NCBI RefSeq assembly: GCF_035917455.1
Contig: NZ_CP109078.1
Span: 2,356,001-2,420,000, forward strand
Origin: Micromonospora sp. NBC_01796
Lineage (GTDB): Bacteria; Actinomycetota; Actinomycetes; Mycobacteriales; Micromonosporaceae
DNA: 64,000 nt
Reading direction: 5' to 3'
The notes under the pieces were generated by a model that did not search any database, was not told the origin of the DNA, and saw only the letters and a list, made by a program, of their open reading frames with translations. The position numbers and the translations under genes were made by a program. Each line of letters begins with the position of its first letter. The first letter of the stretch is position 1. Shown here one piece after another: positions 1-8,900 of the stretch.

Positions 1-244
1 AGACGGCCGACACCGCGACCCAGCCGAGCACCTTCCCGGTGGCCGCGTCGGTCGCGACGTACCGGTGTTCAGGTAGCCGGGCGGCATGGAAGGTCGCCCA
101 GTCGGGGGCGGTGACCTCGAAGCTGGCCTGGCCGCCGTCGAGGCCCGCCTGGTAGATCGCCAGCACCAGGTCCGCGTCGGCGGGAACCAGCGGGCGTACG
201 CGCAGCGGCCGGCTGCCGGTCGGCTCCGTAGCGCGATCCGGCAT
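1..244 (-). CDS. GNAT N-acetyltransferase, N-terminal part (window edge)
   Basis: Only the first 81 codons are present; the gene runs off the window start. It begins with ATG at 244 (reading leftward). The protein opens MPDRATEPTGSRPLRVRPLV and continues with PADADLVLAIYQAGL, then FEVTAPDWATFHAARLPEHRYVA and VLGWVAVS. This is the beta1-alpha1-alpha2-beta2-beta3 opening of the phosphinothricin-acetyltransferase-like GNAT group. The acetyl-CoA-binding motif would lie in the missing part. It is divergent from arsR and beside arsC. ArsN-type acetyltransferases of this family that acetylate organoarsenicals are known from ars clusters, so that role is a reasonable inference. Substrate cannot be read from the sequence. 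Confidence 0.8.
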   Translation of the reverse strand, partial: MPDRATEPTGSRPLRVRPLVPADADLVLAIYQAGLDGGQASFEVTAPDWATFHAARLPEHRYVATDAATGKVLGWVAVSAV

Positions 245-366
245 GTCCGCTGATGTCGCACGCGTCTGGTGCACGGCACGTCCTCTGTACGGGTGGCGGT
301 CTGCTGTCTTGACGTTGCTCTAATCAGAGAGTTGCACGCTGTTTCGAGATCTGTCAACCTAGAGGC
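245..366. promoter_or_regulatory. Divergent promoter region between GNAT gene and arsR
   Basis: The 122-base gap separates divergently read genes and must carry both promoters. TTGACG (309-314) is a -35-like hexamer on the plus strand. TGTCAA (352-357) reads as a perfect TTGACA on the minus strand. Neither has a convincing -10 partner at 16-18 bases. TTGAC at 309-313 and GTCAA at 353-357 form distant inverted half-sites that could belong to an ArsR operator. This is inference only. Confidence 0.3.
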
Positions 367-744
367 ATGTCGAAGCAGTCGGCGTCCCTCAACCTCACCG
401 ACCTCAACGCCGGCGCGCCCTGCTGCGCGCCGATCAGCGAGCAGCGGATCCCGGCCGAGACCGCCGCCGTACTCGCTCCCGCCTTCAAAGCCCTCGGTGA
501 CCCGGTACGGCTCCAGTTGATGTCGATGATCGCCTCAGCGCCGTCCGGTGAGATCTGCGTCTGCGACCTCACCCCGGCCTTCGACCTGACCGGCCCCACC
601 ATCTCGCATCACCTGAAGACCCTCCGGGACACCGGCCTGGTCGACGCCGAACGGCGTGGCACCTGGGTCTACTACCGGGCCCGGCCCGGCATCATGCGGC
701 AACTCGCGAGCCTCCTCGCGATCGAGGCCCCCGCGTCGGTGTAG
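367..744 (+). CDS. arsR: ArsR-family arsenite-responsive repressor
   Basis: 125 residues, a typical ArsR/SmtB length. The winged helix spans about residues 35-110, with recognition-helix region LTGPTISHHLKTLRDTGLV and wing ERRGTWVYYR. Candidate metalloid ligands are an N-terminal Cys-Cys pair (residues 19-20) and the ICVCDL motif (Cys64, Cys66). The N-terminal pair plus one later Cys recalls the As(III) site known for the Corynebacterium glutamicum ArsR type. The known family role is repression of the ars operon, relieved by As(III)/Sb(III). It is first in a plus-strand cluster with the aquaporin and arsC and divergent from the GNAT gene, which fits autoregulation of the whole locus. The start has only a weak ribosome-binding site (AGAGGC). 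Confidence 0.92.
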   Translation: MSKQSASLNLTDLNAGAPCCAPISEQRIPAETAAVLAPAFKALGDPVRLQLMSMIASAPSGEICVCDLTPAFDLTGPTISHHLKTLRDTGLVDAERRGTWVYYRARPGIMRQLASLLAIEAPASV

Positions 745-848
745 GGAGTGGGCGGGACGGCCCACGGCAGCGGCGCTTCTCATCGACGGTGGGCCCGGAT
801 CCGGACCGGTCAAGCCCGCCGACCCCTCGGAACCGGAGCACCACCCCG

Positions 849-1634
849 ATGACCACCGAAGCACCCTGGCGGCGACTCGTCGCCGAATTCCTCGGCACCG
901 CACTGCTCGTCACCGCCGTCGTCGGCTCCGGAATCATGGCCACCACCCTGTCGCCCGACGACATCGGCCTACAACTGCTGGAAAACTCCGTCGCTACCGC
1001 CCTCGCCCTGGGCGCGCTCATCCTGATCTTCGGGCCGGTGTCCGGGGCGCACTTCAACCCCGTCGTCTCCGCCGCCGACTGGTTCCTCGGCCGGCGCACC
1101 CGGACCGGCCTCACCGCCCGGGAACTGGGCGGTTACGTCGCCGCCCAGAGCGCGGGCGCCATCGGTGGCTCGATCCTGGCCAACCTGATGTTCGCGCTGC
1201 CCGCCGTCGAGTGGTCCACCAGGGAACGGTCCGCCGGGCACCTGTGGCTCGGCGAGGTGATCGCCACCGCCGGGCTCATCCTGCTGGTCTTCGCCCTCGC
1301 CCGCTCCGGCCGCTCCGCGGTCGCACCGGCAGCGGTCGGCGCCTACATCGGCGCCGCCTACTGGTTCACCTCGTCCACGTCGTTCGCCAACCCAGCCGTC
1401 ACCCTCGGTCGGGCGTTCACCGACACCTTCGCGGGCATCAGTCCCACGTCGGTGCCCGGATTCGTCCTCGCCCAACTCGGCGGCCTCCTCCTCGGCGTCG
1501 CCCTCCTCCTCGCCCTGTACCCGCGCGGCGGTCAGGCCGCCGACCAGGTGCTTGTCCCGCACACACCCGCCAGCAGTCCAGCCACCGGCAGTGCGGCCGG
1601 AGGCCCTGAAGCCGAAGGAAGACAACAGCAATGA
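849..1634 (+). CDS. Aquaporin/aquaglyceroporin (MIP family) of the ars cluster
   Basis: 261 residues from ATG 849. An in-frame start at 789 exists but would add a Pro-rich, non-membrane N-terminus, so 849 is preferred. Hydrophobic segments begin at LVAEFLGTALLVTAVVGSG, the usual first helix of MIP channels. The two half-helix motifs are HFNPVVS (first, with Ala of NPA replaced by Val) and FANPAVTLGRAF (second, intact). Its stop overlaps the arsC start (ATGA). In some bacteria an aquaglyceroporin (AqpS) replaces the arsenite pump: ArsC makes arsenite inside and it leaves down its gradient. The same logic is likely here because no ArsB or ACR3 pump is present. The C-terminal 35 residues are a soluble low-complexity tail. 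Confidence 0.9.
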   Translation: MTTEAPWRRLVAEFLGTALLVTAVVGSGIMATTLSPDDIGLQLLENSVATALALGALILIFGPVSGAHFNPVVSAADWFLGRRTRTGLTARELGGYVAAQSAGAIGGSILANLMFALPAVEWSTRERSAGHLWLGEVIATAGLILLVFALARSGRSAVAPAAVGAYIGAAYWFTSSTSFANPAVTLGRAFTDTFAGISPTSVPGFVLAQLGGLLLGVALLLALYPRGGQAADQVLVPHTPASSPATGSAAGGPEAEGRQQQ

Positions 1635-2038
1635 GCAAGCCCAGCGTCCTGTTCGTCTGCGTACACAACGCCGGCCGCTCCCAGATGGCCGCGGGTTGGC
1701 TACGCCACCTCGCCGGTGACAGCGTCGAGGTCCGCTCCGCCGGGAGCGAACCCGCCGACCGGATCAACCCCGTCGCCGTCGAGGCAATGCGGGAGGTCGG
1801 CATCGACATCACCGCCAACACCCCGCGCCTGCTCGACCACGCCACCGCCGAATCCTCCGACGTCCTCATCACCATGGGCTGCGGCGACGTCTGCCCCGTG
1901 TTCCCCGGCAAGCGCTACCTCGACTGGCAACTCGACGACCCCGCCGGCCAGGACATCGCGGCAGTACGCCTCATCCGCGACGACATCCGCACCCGCGTCG
2001 AACAGCTCATCGCCGAACTACCCGCCAGAACCGGCTAG
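1631..2038 (+). CDS. arsC: Arsenate reductase, low-molecular-weight phosphatase fold
   Basis: 135 residues. The start overlaps the aquaporin stop by ATGA, so the two are translationally coupled. The N-terminal P-loop VCVHNAGRSQM (CX5R with Cys10) is the catalytic loop of LMW-tyrosine-phosphatase-type arsenate reductases. The later segment MGCGDVCPVFPGKRYLDWQLDDPAGQ carries extra cysteines and the catalytic Asp region DWxLDDP. Actinobacterial members commonly use mycothiol/mycoredoxin rather than thioredoxin; that is family knowledge and not visible here. It reduces As(V) to As(III) for export, consistent with the adjacent channel and ArsR. Confidence 0.92.
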   Translation: MSKPSVLFVCVHNAGRSQMAAGWLRHLAGDSVEVRSAGSEPADRINPVAVEAMREVGIDITANTPRLLDHATAESSDVLITMGCGDVCPVFPGKRYLDWQLDDPAGQDIAAVRLIRDDIRTRVEQLIAELPARTG

Positions 2039-2657
2039 TGCCTCGTCTTGAAAGGTTGATCGTGTAATCCGTTGGTTTCCGAGTCGATCCCAGCCGAGCC
2101 GGGCCAGGCACCCGGCAGGCTGGACCCTCGGCGCCGTTGGAAAGCCGATGCTCCACTGCGCGTGCCAGTCATCCGTCACATGTCGGACAATCGCTGCTTC
2201 CCGCCGCCGTGTCGAGAACCGTTGGCCGCACAACCGGTCCGGAGCGCCGGAAAGCCTTGTGCCACGCGCAAATTCCACGGCTCACGCGCCCGACGCGGCC
2301 CGCTCCCGGGCGACCCGGAGGCCCTCTGAACAGGGAAAATGAGCAGGTCGAGCAGTTGGATGACCGGTTGTGTCGGTGGTACCAATGAGATGTCAGGAGG
2401 CCACCATGAGGCCCGTCTTGCACATCGAGAGTCAGCTCATCTCCGCTGAACCCCAGCCGATGGTCTGCCATCCTTCACCGCGCTGCGACCAACCGCCCGT
2501 GACCATGCCTCGCCCGCCGGCCGAATGTCCGGCTGCCGCATCGTACGACGGCCGACCTCGCCGTGGATCTACCCCGCTCCGTCGCCGTACCGGCGGCAGG
2601 GCCCGCGACCAGTCCGGCCAGCGAGTGAGAGCCGGTAGGACATCGGAAGGTGCCCCA
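2039..2657. other. Gene-free stretch downstream of arsC
   Basis: About 620 bases without a convincing gene. Open frames here have no ribosome-binding site and no recognisable domain. I see no strong hairpin, tRNA or insertion-sequence terminus. The strong ribosome-binding site at 2645-2650 belongs to the next gene. Confidence 0.5.
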
Positions 2658-3119
2658 GTGCCAGCCATCCGAATCAGATCGGGCCGTCACCCATTCCAGA
2701 TCACACTGCTGGCTGCCACGCTCGCCTGCGGCCTCGCGCAGCTCATCGTCGATGTCCGACCCCGGTCGGTCAGCACCTCCATGCCCATCCTGGTGCAGAA
2801 CGTCTGGGAGTGGGGGCTCGTCGTCGTTGGGATCGCCGGTCTACTCGGCATCGCCTGGCGCGGCCGGCTCAGTACGGGATTGGGCATCGAACTCGGCGCC
2901 ATGTTCGTACTCGGCACCACCACCGGCATGTACGCCTTCGCACTGTTCGCCGTCTCCGGCACGGCAGCCCTGACCTCCAGTACGTTCATCGCCGCCATCG
3001 CCGTGGGGTCCGGGTGGCGAGCGGTGGAAATCCTGTCCGACCTCCGCGACCTCGCCACACCTGCGCAACCAGCAGCGGCTGGCCAACCCTCTCCCCGGTT
3101 AGAAAGAGATCCATCGTGA
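2658..3119 (+). CDS. Small multi-pass membrane protein, function unknown
   Basis: 153 residues from GTG 2658, chosen because GGAAGG (2645-2650) lies 7 bases upstream. The same frame is open back to 2370, but that part encodes an Arg/Pro-rich stretch with no sign of selection. The protein has a short basic N-terminus followed by about four hydrophobic segments: FQITLLAATLACGLAQLIV, LVVVGIAGLLGIAW, LGAMFVLGTTTGMYAFALF and a Thr/Ala-rich fourth. A short soluble tail follows. Its stop overlaps the next start (GTGA), so the two form a coupled pair. Small coupled membrane proteins of this kind are frequent in actinophage lysis/tail regions and in prophage remnants. No specific family was recognised. 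Confidence 0.6.
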   Translation: MPAIRIRSGRHPFQITLLAATLACGLAQLIVDVRPRSVSTSMPILVQNVWEWGLVVVGIAGLLGIAWRGRLSTGLGIELGAMFVLGTTTGMYAFALFAVSGTAALTSSTFIAAIAVGSGWRAVEILSDLRDLATPAQPAAAGQPSPRLERDPS

Positions 3120-3490
3120 TCGCCGCAGCCGCACCAACTGGTCCTCCATGGATCCAGATCCTGCTCTCCGCCGTGGGCTTGCTCGGTGGCACAGGCGGAG
3201 TGGCCGCGGTCGCCACCGTGCTGGGCCAGCGCCGCAAGTTCCGGGCCGACACCGCTGACGTCCTGACCGACACCGCACTGACCCTGATCGCGCCGCTGAA
3301 GACCCGAGTGATCGAACTCGAGGCGGAAACCGCCGAGGCCCGCCGGCTGGCCCTAGCCACGAGCGAGCAGATCGGCGAACTACGCGGCGCGGTGAACGAG
3401 GTGAGAATCCTGATGCGTGGCTGGCGCAGCGCCATCCTCGACCCGAACGCGACCCTCGCTCAGCTGCGTGACCTGATAAAACGCGACTGA
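3116..3490 (+). CDS. Membrane-anchored coiled-coil protein, possibly phage-derived
   Basis: 124 residues from GTG 3116 (AGAAAGAG at 3101-3108, 7 bases upstream), overlapping the previous stop by GTGA. An N-terminal hydrophobic helix (IQILLSAVGLLGGTGGVAAV, residues about 13-35) is followed by a basic patch QRRKFRAD and a heptad-rich region with LIAPLKTRVIELEAETAEARRLA that should form a coiled coil. A TM helix plus coiled coil after a multi-pass membrane protein is a layout I associate with actinophage holin/accessory pairs, but no family-defining motif is present. It lies just before tRNA-Thr, a common integration target. Confidence 0.55.
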   Translation: MIAAAAPTGPPWIQILLSAVGLLGGTGGVAAVATVLGQRRKFRADTADVLTDTALTLIAPLKTRVIELEAETAEARRLALATSEQIGELRGAVNEVRILMRGWRSAILDPNATLAQLRDLIKRD

Positions 3491-3712
3491 GCCGCCTACC
3501 CGAGGCCCTGGCACGCTCCGCAAGAGAGCATGATCACAACCGGCCGAGCACAAGCCGGAATCCACAGCATTGTGAGGCTCCGAGCGACGAACCCGCCCAT
3601 ACAGGGCGCACCAGCAACGGCTCGACACCGGACACCCGACCATGTCGAACTGATCGCCTACGGGCGTTATCGGGGGGACGTCGGGGGCGATTCAAGACCA
3701 CATAGATAAACA

Positions 3713-3750
3713 TGAGGCCCTGACCAGCATTTCTGCTGGTCAGGGCCTCA
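3713..3750 (-). terminator. Strong intrinsic terminator of tRNA-Thr
   Basis: Perfect 17-bp stem (TGAGGCCCTGACCAGCA at 3713-3729 with its complement at 3734-3750) and a 4-base loop. On the minus strand it starts 5 bases after the tRNA CCA and is followed by a T-rich tail (TGTTTATC). Confidence 0.9.
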
Positions 3751-3754
3751 TCCC

Positions 3755-3831
3755 TGGAGCCGCCTGACGGAATCGAACCGTCGACCTACGCATTACGAGT
3801 GCGTCGCTCTAGCCGACTGAGCTAAGGCGGC
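3755..3831 (-). tRNA. tRNA-Thr (anticodon CGT), CCA encoded
   Basis: Read on the minus strand from 3831. The acceptor stem GCCGCCT pairs with AGGCGGC. The D-arm contains AGCTCAGTCGGCTAGAGC, the anticodon loop is CTCGTAA (anticodon CGT), and the T-arm is GACGGTTCGATTCCGTC. The discriminator base is T and CCA is encoded (3755-3757). The terminator at 3713-3750 follows directly. Confidence 0.97.
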
Positions 3832-4034
3832 AACGCCCGTCGAGTGTACGGCACGCCCCCCGCGCCCACTCCACGGGTTTCCCCTCCCTCGCCCCGAACA
3901 CAGACCCTCTCCCCGAGATCGAAAGACAACTAGAGATCAACTATCCGAAATTCGCACTCGCATCGTGCGGCGAGCGCGGGCAGGGAGGGCGGGAGAAAGG
4001 GGCGGAGGGTCATGTACTGGACAGCAGAGGTGGG

Positions 4035-5780
4035 GTGCCGTTGAGTAGGCTGCCGGCCGTGAATAGGGATGAGGCAGCCGGGGCCGACCCGGTCACGCCA
4101 GACCGGCCGCGCAGCCTCGATCCCCGGGAACTCGGCTTCACACCGGCCCGCCCGGTGCCCTGGTTGGCGCCCCTGCTGCTGATCAGCACCGGTGTCCGTA
4201 CGCTGCTGGCGCTGCTGTTCGGCGCCTATCTCGACAAGCGTGAGCTGCAGAACGCCCTGCCCAGCGAGGTCTACCGGGAGCCGGGCACCGACGGCGAGCT
4301 GTGGCTCGACTACGTGGCCGACCTGGGCGACGGGTTCAACGCGACGTACTCGGTGGCGTACCTGCTGGCGCAGCCGGAACTCGTGGTCGACTCCCACCGG
4401 CTGCCCCGTGGGCAGATGCTGATGATGGGTGGCGACCAGGTCTATCCGACCGCCAGCAGCGCCGCGTACGAGCAGCGGTTCAAGGGGCCGTACCAGGCGG
4501 CCATGCCGTGTCCGCCGGCCACCGGACCCCAACCGACGCTGTACGCGATCCCCGGCAACCACGACTGGTACGACGGCCTGACCGCATTCCTGCGCCTGTT
4601 CGCCCGCTCCCGCGACGACAACATCGGCGGGTGGCGTACCCCGCAGTCCCGCTCCTACTTCGCCGTACGGCTGCCGTCCGACTGGTGGCTGTTCGCCCTG
4701 GACGAGCAGTCCGGCACGTACCTGGACGACCCGCAGTTGCGGTACTTCGAGCAGGCCGCGGCCGAGTTGGGGCCGCAGTCGCGGGTGATCGTGGCGGTGC
4801 CGGCACCGACCTGGGTCAAGGCCGTCGACAACCCGCAGGCGTACGAGTCGGTCGACTACTTCGTCCGTACCGTGCTCGATCCGAGCGGCGCCCGGGTCCG
4901 GCTGATCGTCTCGGGTGATCTCCATCACTACGCCCGGTACGAGGGACCGGATCGCCAGTTGATCCACTGTGGTGGCGGGGGCGCGTACCTCTACCCGACC
5001 CATCACCTGCCCGAGCGGATCGAGGTCCCGCCCCGGGACACCCTGGCCCGCCGAGCCAGCCAGTCCCGCGAGTACGACCTCGCCGGCCGCTACCCGGAGG
5101 CGAGCCGGTCCCGGCGTTACGCCTGGGGCATCTTCGGCCGGTTGCCGCTGCGCAATCCCGGCTTCATCACCCTGCTCGGCGCCCTGCACGTGCTGCTGAT
5201 GCTGCCGATCGCCGGGGTCGCGACCCAGCGGGCCAGCTCGACCGACCAGGGCCTGTTCAGCATCCCGCTGGTGCTGATGCTGGCCGTCGTCCTGCTCGGT
5301 GCGGCGTTCTTCGCCAAACCACCGACCGCGAGCGGCAAACGGCAGATCCGGCACTACCTGCTCGGCGTGATTCATGGGGTCGCCCACATCGCACTGGGCG
5401 CGGCCGGCGCCTGGCTCTGGCTGCAACTGCCGTTCCGGGACTGGCCGTGGCCGCTTCCGGTGGCCGCCGCCGCTCTGCTGTACGCCCCGGTCGCCGGGCT
5501 CGTCGCCAGCCAGCTCACCGCCGCGTACCTGCTGGTGGCCGGGTATTTCGGGGTGAACCTCAACGAACTCTTCGCCGGGCAGGGGATCGAGGACGCGAAG
5601 AGCTTCCTGCGGATGCGGTTCGCCCCGGACGGTTCGCTGACCATCTATCCCGTCGCGATCGACCGGGTGGGCCGGGAGTGGCGGGTGGACCCGGACAACA
5701 GCCGGCCGGACGGTCCGTGGCTGGCACCGCGGCAACCGCTGGTCGCCCGGCTCGCCGAACCACCGGTCGTCCTCCGCTGA
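4035..5780 (+). CDS. Metallophosphoesterase with membrane-embedded C-terminal half
   Basis: 581 residues from GTG 4035; TTG 4041 is an alternative with better spacing to AGAGG. The first third contains calcineurin-like motifs: GDQVYP (about residue 135), GNHDWYDG (about 173), and the metal-binding SGDLHHYARY near residue 295, followed by a Gly-rich CGGGGAYL. From about residue 370 there are several long hydrophobic segments (for example FITLLGALHVLLMLPIAGVA, LVLMLAVVLLGAAFFA, YLLGVIHGVAHIALGAAGAWLWL), so the enzyme is integral to the membrane. A hydrophobic segment near residues 35-55 may add another span. It should hydrolyse a phosphoester in or near the membrane; substrate unknown. It stands alone between tRNA-Thr and the surface protein gene. 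Confidence 0.8.
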   Translation: MPLSRLPAVNRDEAAGADPVTPDRPRSLDPRELGFTPARPVPWLAPLLLISTGVRTLLALLFGAYLDKRELQNALPSEVYREPGTDGELWLDYVADLGDGFNATYSVAYLLAQPELVVDSHRLPRGQMLMMGGDQVYPTASSAAYEQRFKGPYQAAMPCPPATGPQPTLYAIPGNHDWYDGLTAFLRLFARSRDDNIGGWRTPQSRSYFAVRLPSDWWLFALDEQSGTYLDDPQLRYFEQAAAELGPQSRVIVAVPAPTWVKAVDNPQAYESVDYFVRTVLDPSGARVRLIVSGDLHHYARYEGPDRQLIHCGGGGAYLYPTHHLPERIEVPPRDTLARRASQSREYDLAGRYPEASRSRRYAWGIFGRLPLRNPGFITLLGALHVLLMLPIAGVATQRASSTDQGLFSIPLVLMLAVVLLGAAFFAKPPTASGKRQIRHYLLGVIHGVAHIALGAAGAWLWLQLPFRDWPWPLPVAAAALLYAPVAGLVASQLTAAYLLVAGYFGVNLNELFAGQGIEDAKSFLRMRFAPDGSLTIYPVAIDRVGREWRVDPDNSRPDGPWLAPRQPLVARLAEPPVVLR

Positions 5781-5905
5781 GCCTTCCCCTACCGCCTTTT
5801 GTGACATTTCGCATCATTGCCCCGCTTTGCGCAGATAACCTCCGCTAGAAGGCCTTCTGGCGCCCGTCACCCGCGGTACGCCCGTTGAGGACCTTCGCGC
5901 TCTGA

Positions 5906-5924
5906 ATCCCGCCGGGGGCGGGAT
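5906..5924. promoter_or_regulatory. Leader hairpin before the surface protein gene
   Basis: ATCCCGCC-GGG-GGCGGGAT, an 8-bp perfect stem with a 3-base loop, ends 21 bases before the GTG start at 5946. The ribosome-binding site GGGGGA follows at 5935-5940. A 12-base palindrome AGAAGGCCTTCT lies at 5847-5858. Either could regulate mRNA stability or translation of the 4-kb gene, or end the preceding transcript. No known riboswitch consensus was recognised. Confidence 0.4.
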
Positions 5925-5945
5925 CTCGATTGGTGGGGGAATTCT

Positions 5946-8900
5946 GTGTCGGTGATCCGTTTGGCCCGCGCGTGTCGTGTACGCCGTCGGTCTGCTGCGA
6001 TGGTGATGGCAGGGGCACTCGCCTCTGCGACGGTTCTCGTCGGGATCGTTGGGATGCCAGCGGCCTGGGCCCAGGCCCCGGTTCCGTTGGGGGTCGCCGA
6101 GTCCTACGGGGTGTTGGCCGGCCAGGCCGTCACCGATGTCCCGCCTCCCGTCGGCCCTTCCACCATCAACGGGGACCTGGGTGTCTGGCCGGGCACCTCG
6201 GTCACCGGCGCCCCCGTGGTGAACGGCGAGGTGCACGTCGGTGACACCGAGGCGATGCAGGCCCAGGCCGCGCTGACCACGGCGTACAACTTTGCCGCCG
6301 CCGAACCGTCCACCGGCACGATCAGCGCCGACCTCGGCGGTCAGACGCTCCCCGCCGGGGTCTACACGTCCCCTGCCACCATGTCGCTGACCGGGACGGT
6401 GACGCTGGATGCGGCGAACGACCCCAACGCGGTCTTCGTCTTCCAGGTGGGATCGGACCTGATCACGGCGACCGACAGCCGGGTCAGCCTGATCCGTGGC
6501 GCGCAACCGTGCAACGTGTTCTGGCAGGTCACCAGCTCGGCGACGCTGAACACCAGAACAGTTTTCGTCGGGAGCATCCTGGCGTTGCAATCCGCGACCC
6601 TGGGCGAGGGAGCCACCGTTGCCGGACGGGTGCTGGCCCGCAACGGCGCGGTCACGCTGATCCACAACACCATCACGCGACCGTTCTGCGCCGCATCCGT
6701 CGCGCCACCGACGATCGCGAAGGCTTTCGAGGACGCGACCATCCCGTTCGGCGGTACGACAACGCTCGACTTCACCCTCACCAACCCCAACACGGCCACG
6801 TCGTTGACCGGGGTCAACTTCAGTGACGCATTGCCCGCAGGGCTCGTGGTCTCCACTCCCAGCGGTCTGACCGGCACCTGCGGCGGCGGCACGATCACGG
6901 CAACCGCCGGCAGCGGCACCATCACCCTCGCCGGCGCGACCCTACCCGCCAGCGGGACCTGCACCTTCTCCGTGAACGTCACCGCCACCACCAGCGGAAC
7001 CAAGGTGAACACGAGCGGCCCGGTCGACTCGACCGAGAGCGGTCCGGGCGCACCCGCCTCGGCAACCGTCACGGTCGCCGCGCCGGTGATCGCACCACCG
7101 ACGATCGCCAAAGCCTTCGGAGACGCAACCATTCCCTCCGGCGGGACAACGTCACTGGCCTTCACCCTCACCAACCCCAATACCGGCACACCGCTGACCG
7201 GGGTCAACTTCACCGACGCGTTGCCCGCAGGACTCGTCGTCTCCACGCCCAACGGCCTGACCGGCACCTGCGGCGGCGGCACGATCACGGCAACCGCCGG
7301 CAGCGGCACCATCAGCCTCGCCGGCGCAACCCTGCCCGCCAACGGAACCTGCACCTTCTCCGTCAACGTCACCGCCACCACCAGCGGAACCAAGCTCAAC
7401 ACCAGCGGCCCGGTCGACTCGACCGAAAGCGGCCCCGGCGCACCCGCCTCCGCCACCGTCACGGTCGGCGCGCCAGTCGTCGCACCACCGACGATCGCCA
7501 AGGCTTTCGACGACGCGACCATCCCGTTCGGCGGTACGACAGCGCTCGACTTCACCCTCACCAACCCCAACACCGGTACGCCACTGACCGGGGTCAACTT
7601 CACCGACGCGCTGCCTGCCGGGTTGGTGGTAGCGACACCCAACGGTCTGACCGGCACCTGCGGCGGCGGCACCATCACCGCAACCGCCGGCAGCGGCACC
7701 ATCAGCCTCACCGGCGCGACCCTGCCCGCCAACGGAACCTGCACCTTCTCCGTCAACGTCACCGCCACCACCAGCGGAACCAAGCTCAACACCAGCGGCC
7801 CGGTCGACTCGACCGAAAGCGGTCCGGGCGCCCCCGCCGCAGCAACCGTCACGGTCGCCGCGGCGGTGATCGCACCACCGACGATCGCCAAAGCCTTCGG
7901 AGACGCGACCATCCCCTCCGGCGGGACATCGTCACTCGACTTCACCCTCACCAACCCCAACACCGGCACAGCTCTGACCGGGGTCAACTTCAGTGACGCG
8001 TTGCCCGCCGGGTTGGTGGTGGCGACACCCAACGGTCTGACCGGCACCTGCGGCGGCGGCACCATCACCGCAACCGCCGGCAGCGGCACCATCAGCCTCA
8101 CCGGCGCGACCCTGCCCGCCAACGGAACCTGCACCTTCTCCGTCAACGTCACCGCCACCACCAGTGGGATCAAGGTGAACACCAGCGGCCCGGTCGACTC
8201 GAACGAGAGCAGCCCCGGCGGCCCCGCCGCGGCGAGCATCACGGTTGCCGTCACCACACCACCGACGATCACCAAGGCCTTCGGGAGCACGACCATCGGT
8301 AGCGGCGGAACGACATCGCTCGGTTTCACCCTCAGCAACCCCAACACGATCACGCCGCTGACCGGGGTCGGTTTCAGTGACACCCTGCCCGCAGGGCTCG
8401 TCGTCGCCACGCCCAACGGGCTGACCGGCTCCTGCGGTGGCGGAACGATCACCGCAACCGCGGGTAGCAGCATCATCAGCCTGGCCGGCGCGACCCTGGC
8501 GCCCAACGGAACCTGCACCTTCTCGGTGAACGTCACCGCCACCACCAGCGGAACCAAGGTGAACACCAGCGGCCCGGTCGACTCGAACGAGAGCGGCCCG
8601 GGTACCCCCGCCGCGGCGAGCGTCACGGTTGCCATCGCTTCACCACCGACGATCGCCAAGACCTTCGGGGAAACGACCATCCCCGTCGACGGGACGACGT
8701 CCCTGGGTTTCACCCTCACCAACCCGAACACCGAAACACCGCTGACCGGCGTCAGTTTCGTCGACAATCTTCCGGCGGGGCTGGTGGTCGCCACACCCAG
8801 TGCCGCGCAAACCACCTGCGCCGGCGGCACGATCGTCGCGACCCCAGGTAGCAGCACCATCAGCCTGTTCAGCGCAACCCTGCCGGCCAACGGGAGCTGC

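Noticed and set aside
2039-2657. Possible insertion-sequence remnant after arsC
   Set aside because: A minus-strand frame ends near arsC with a sequence vaguely like an IS end, but no inverted repeats or transposase motif could be supported.
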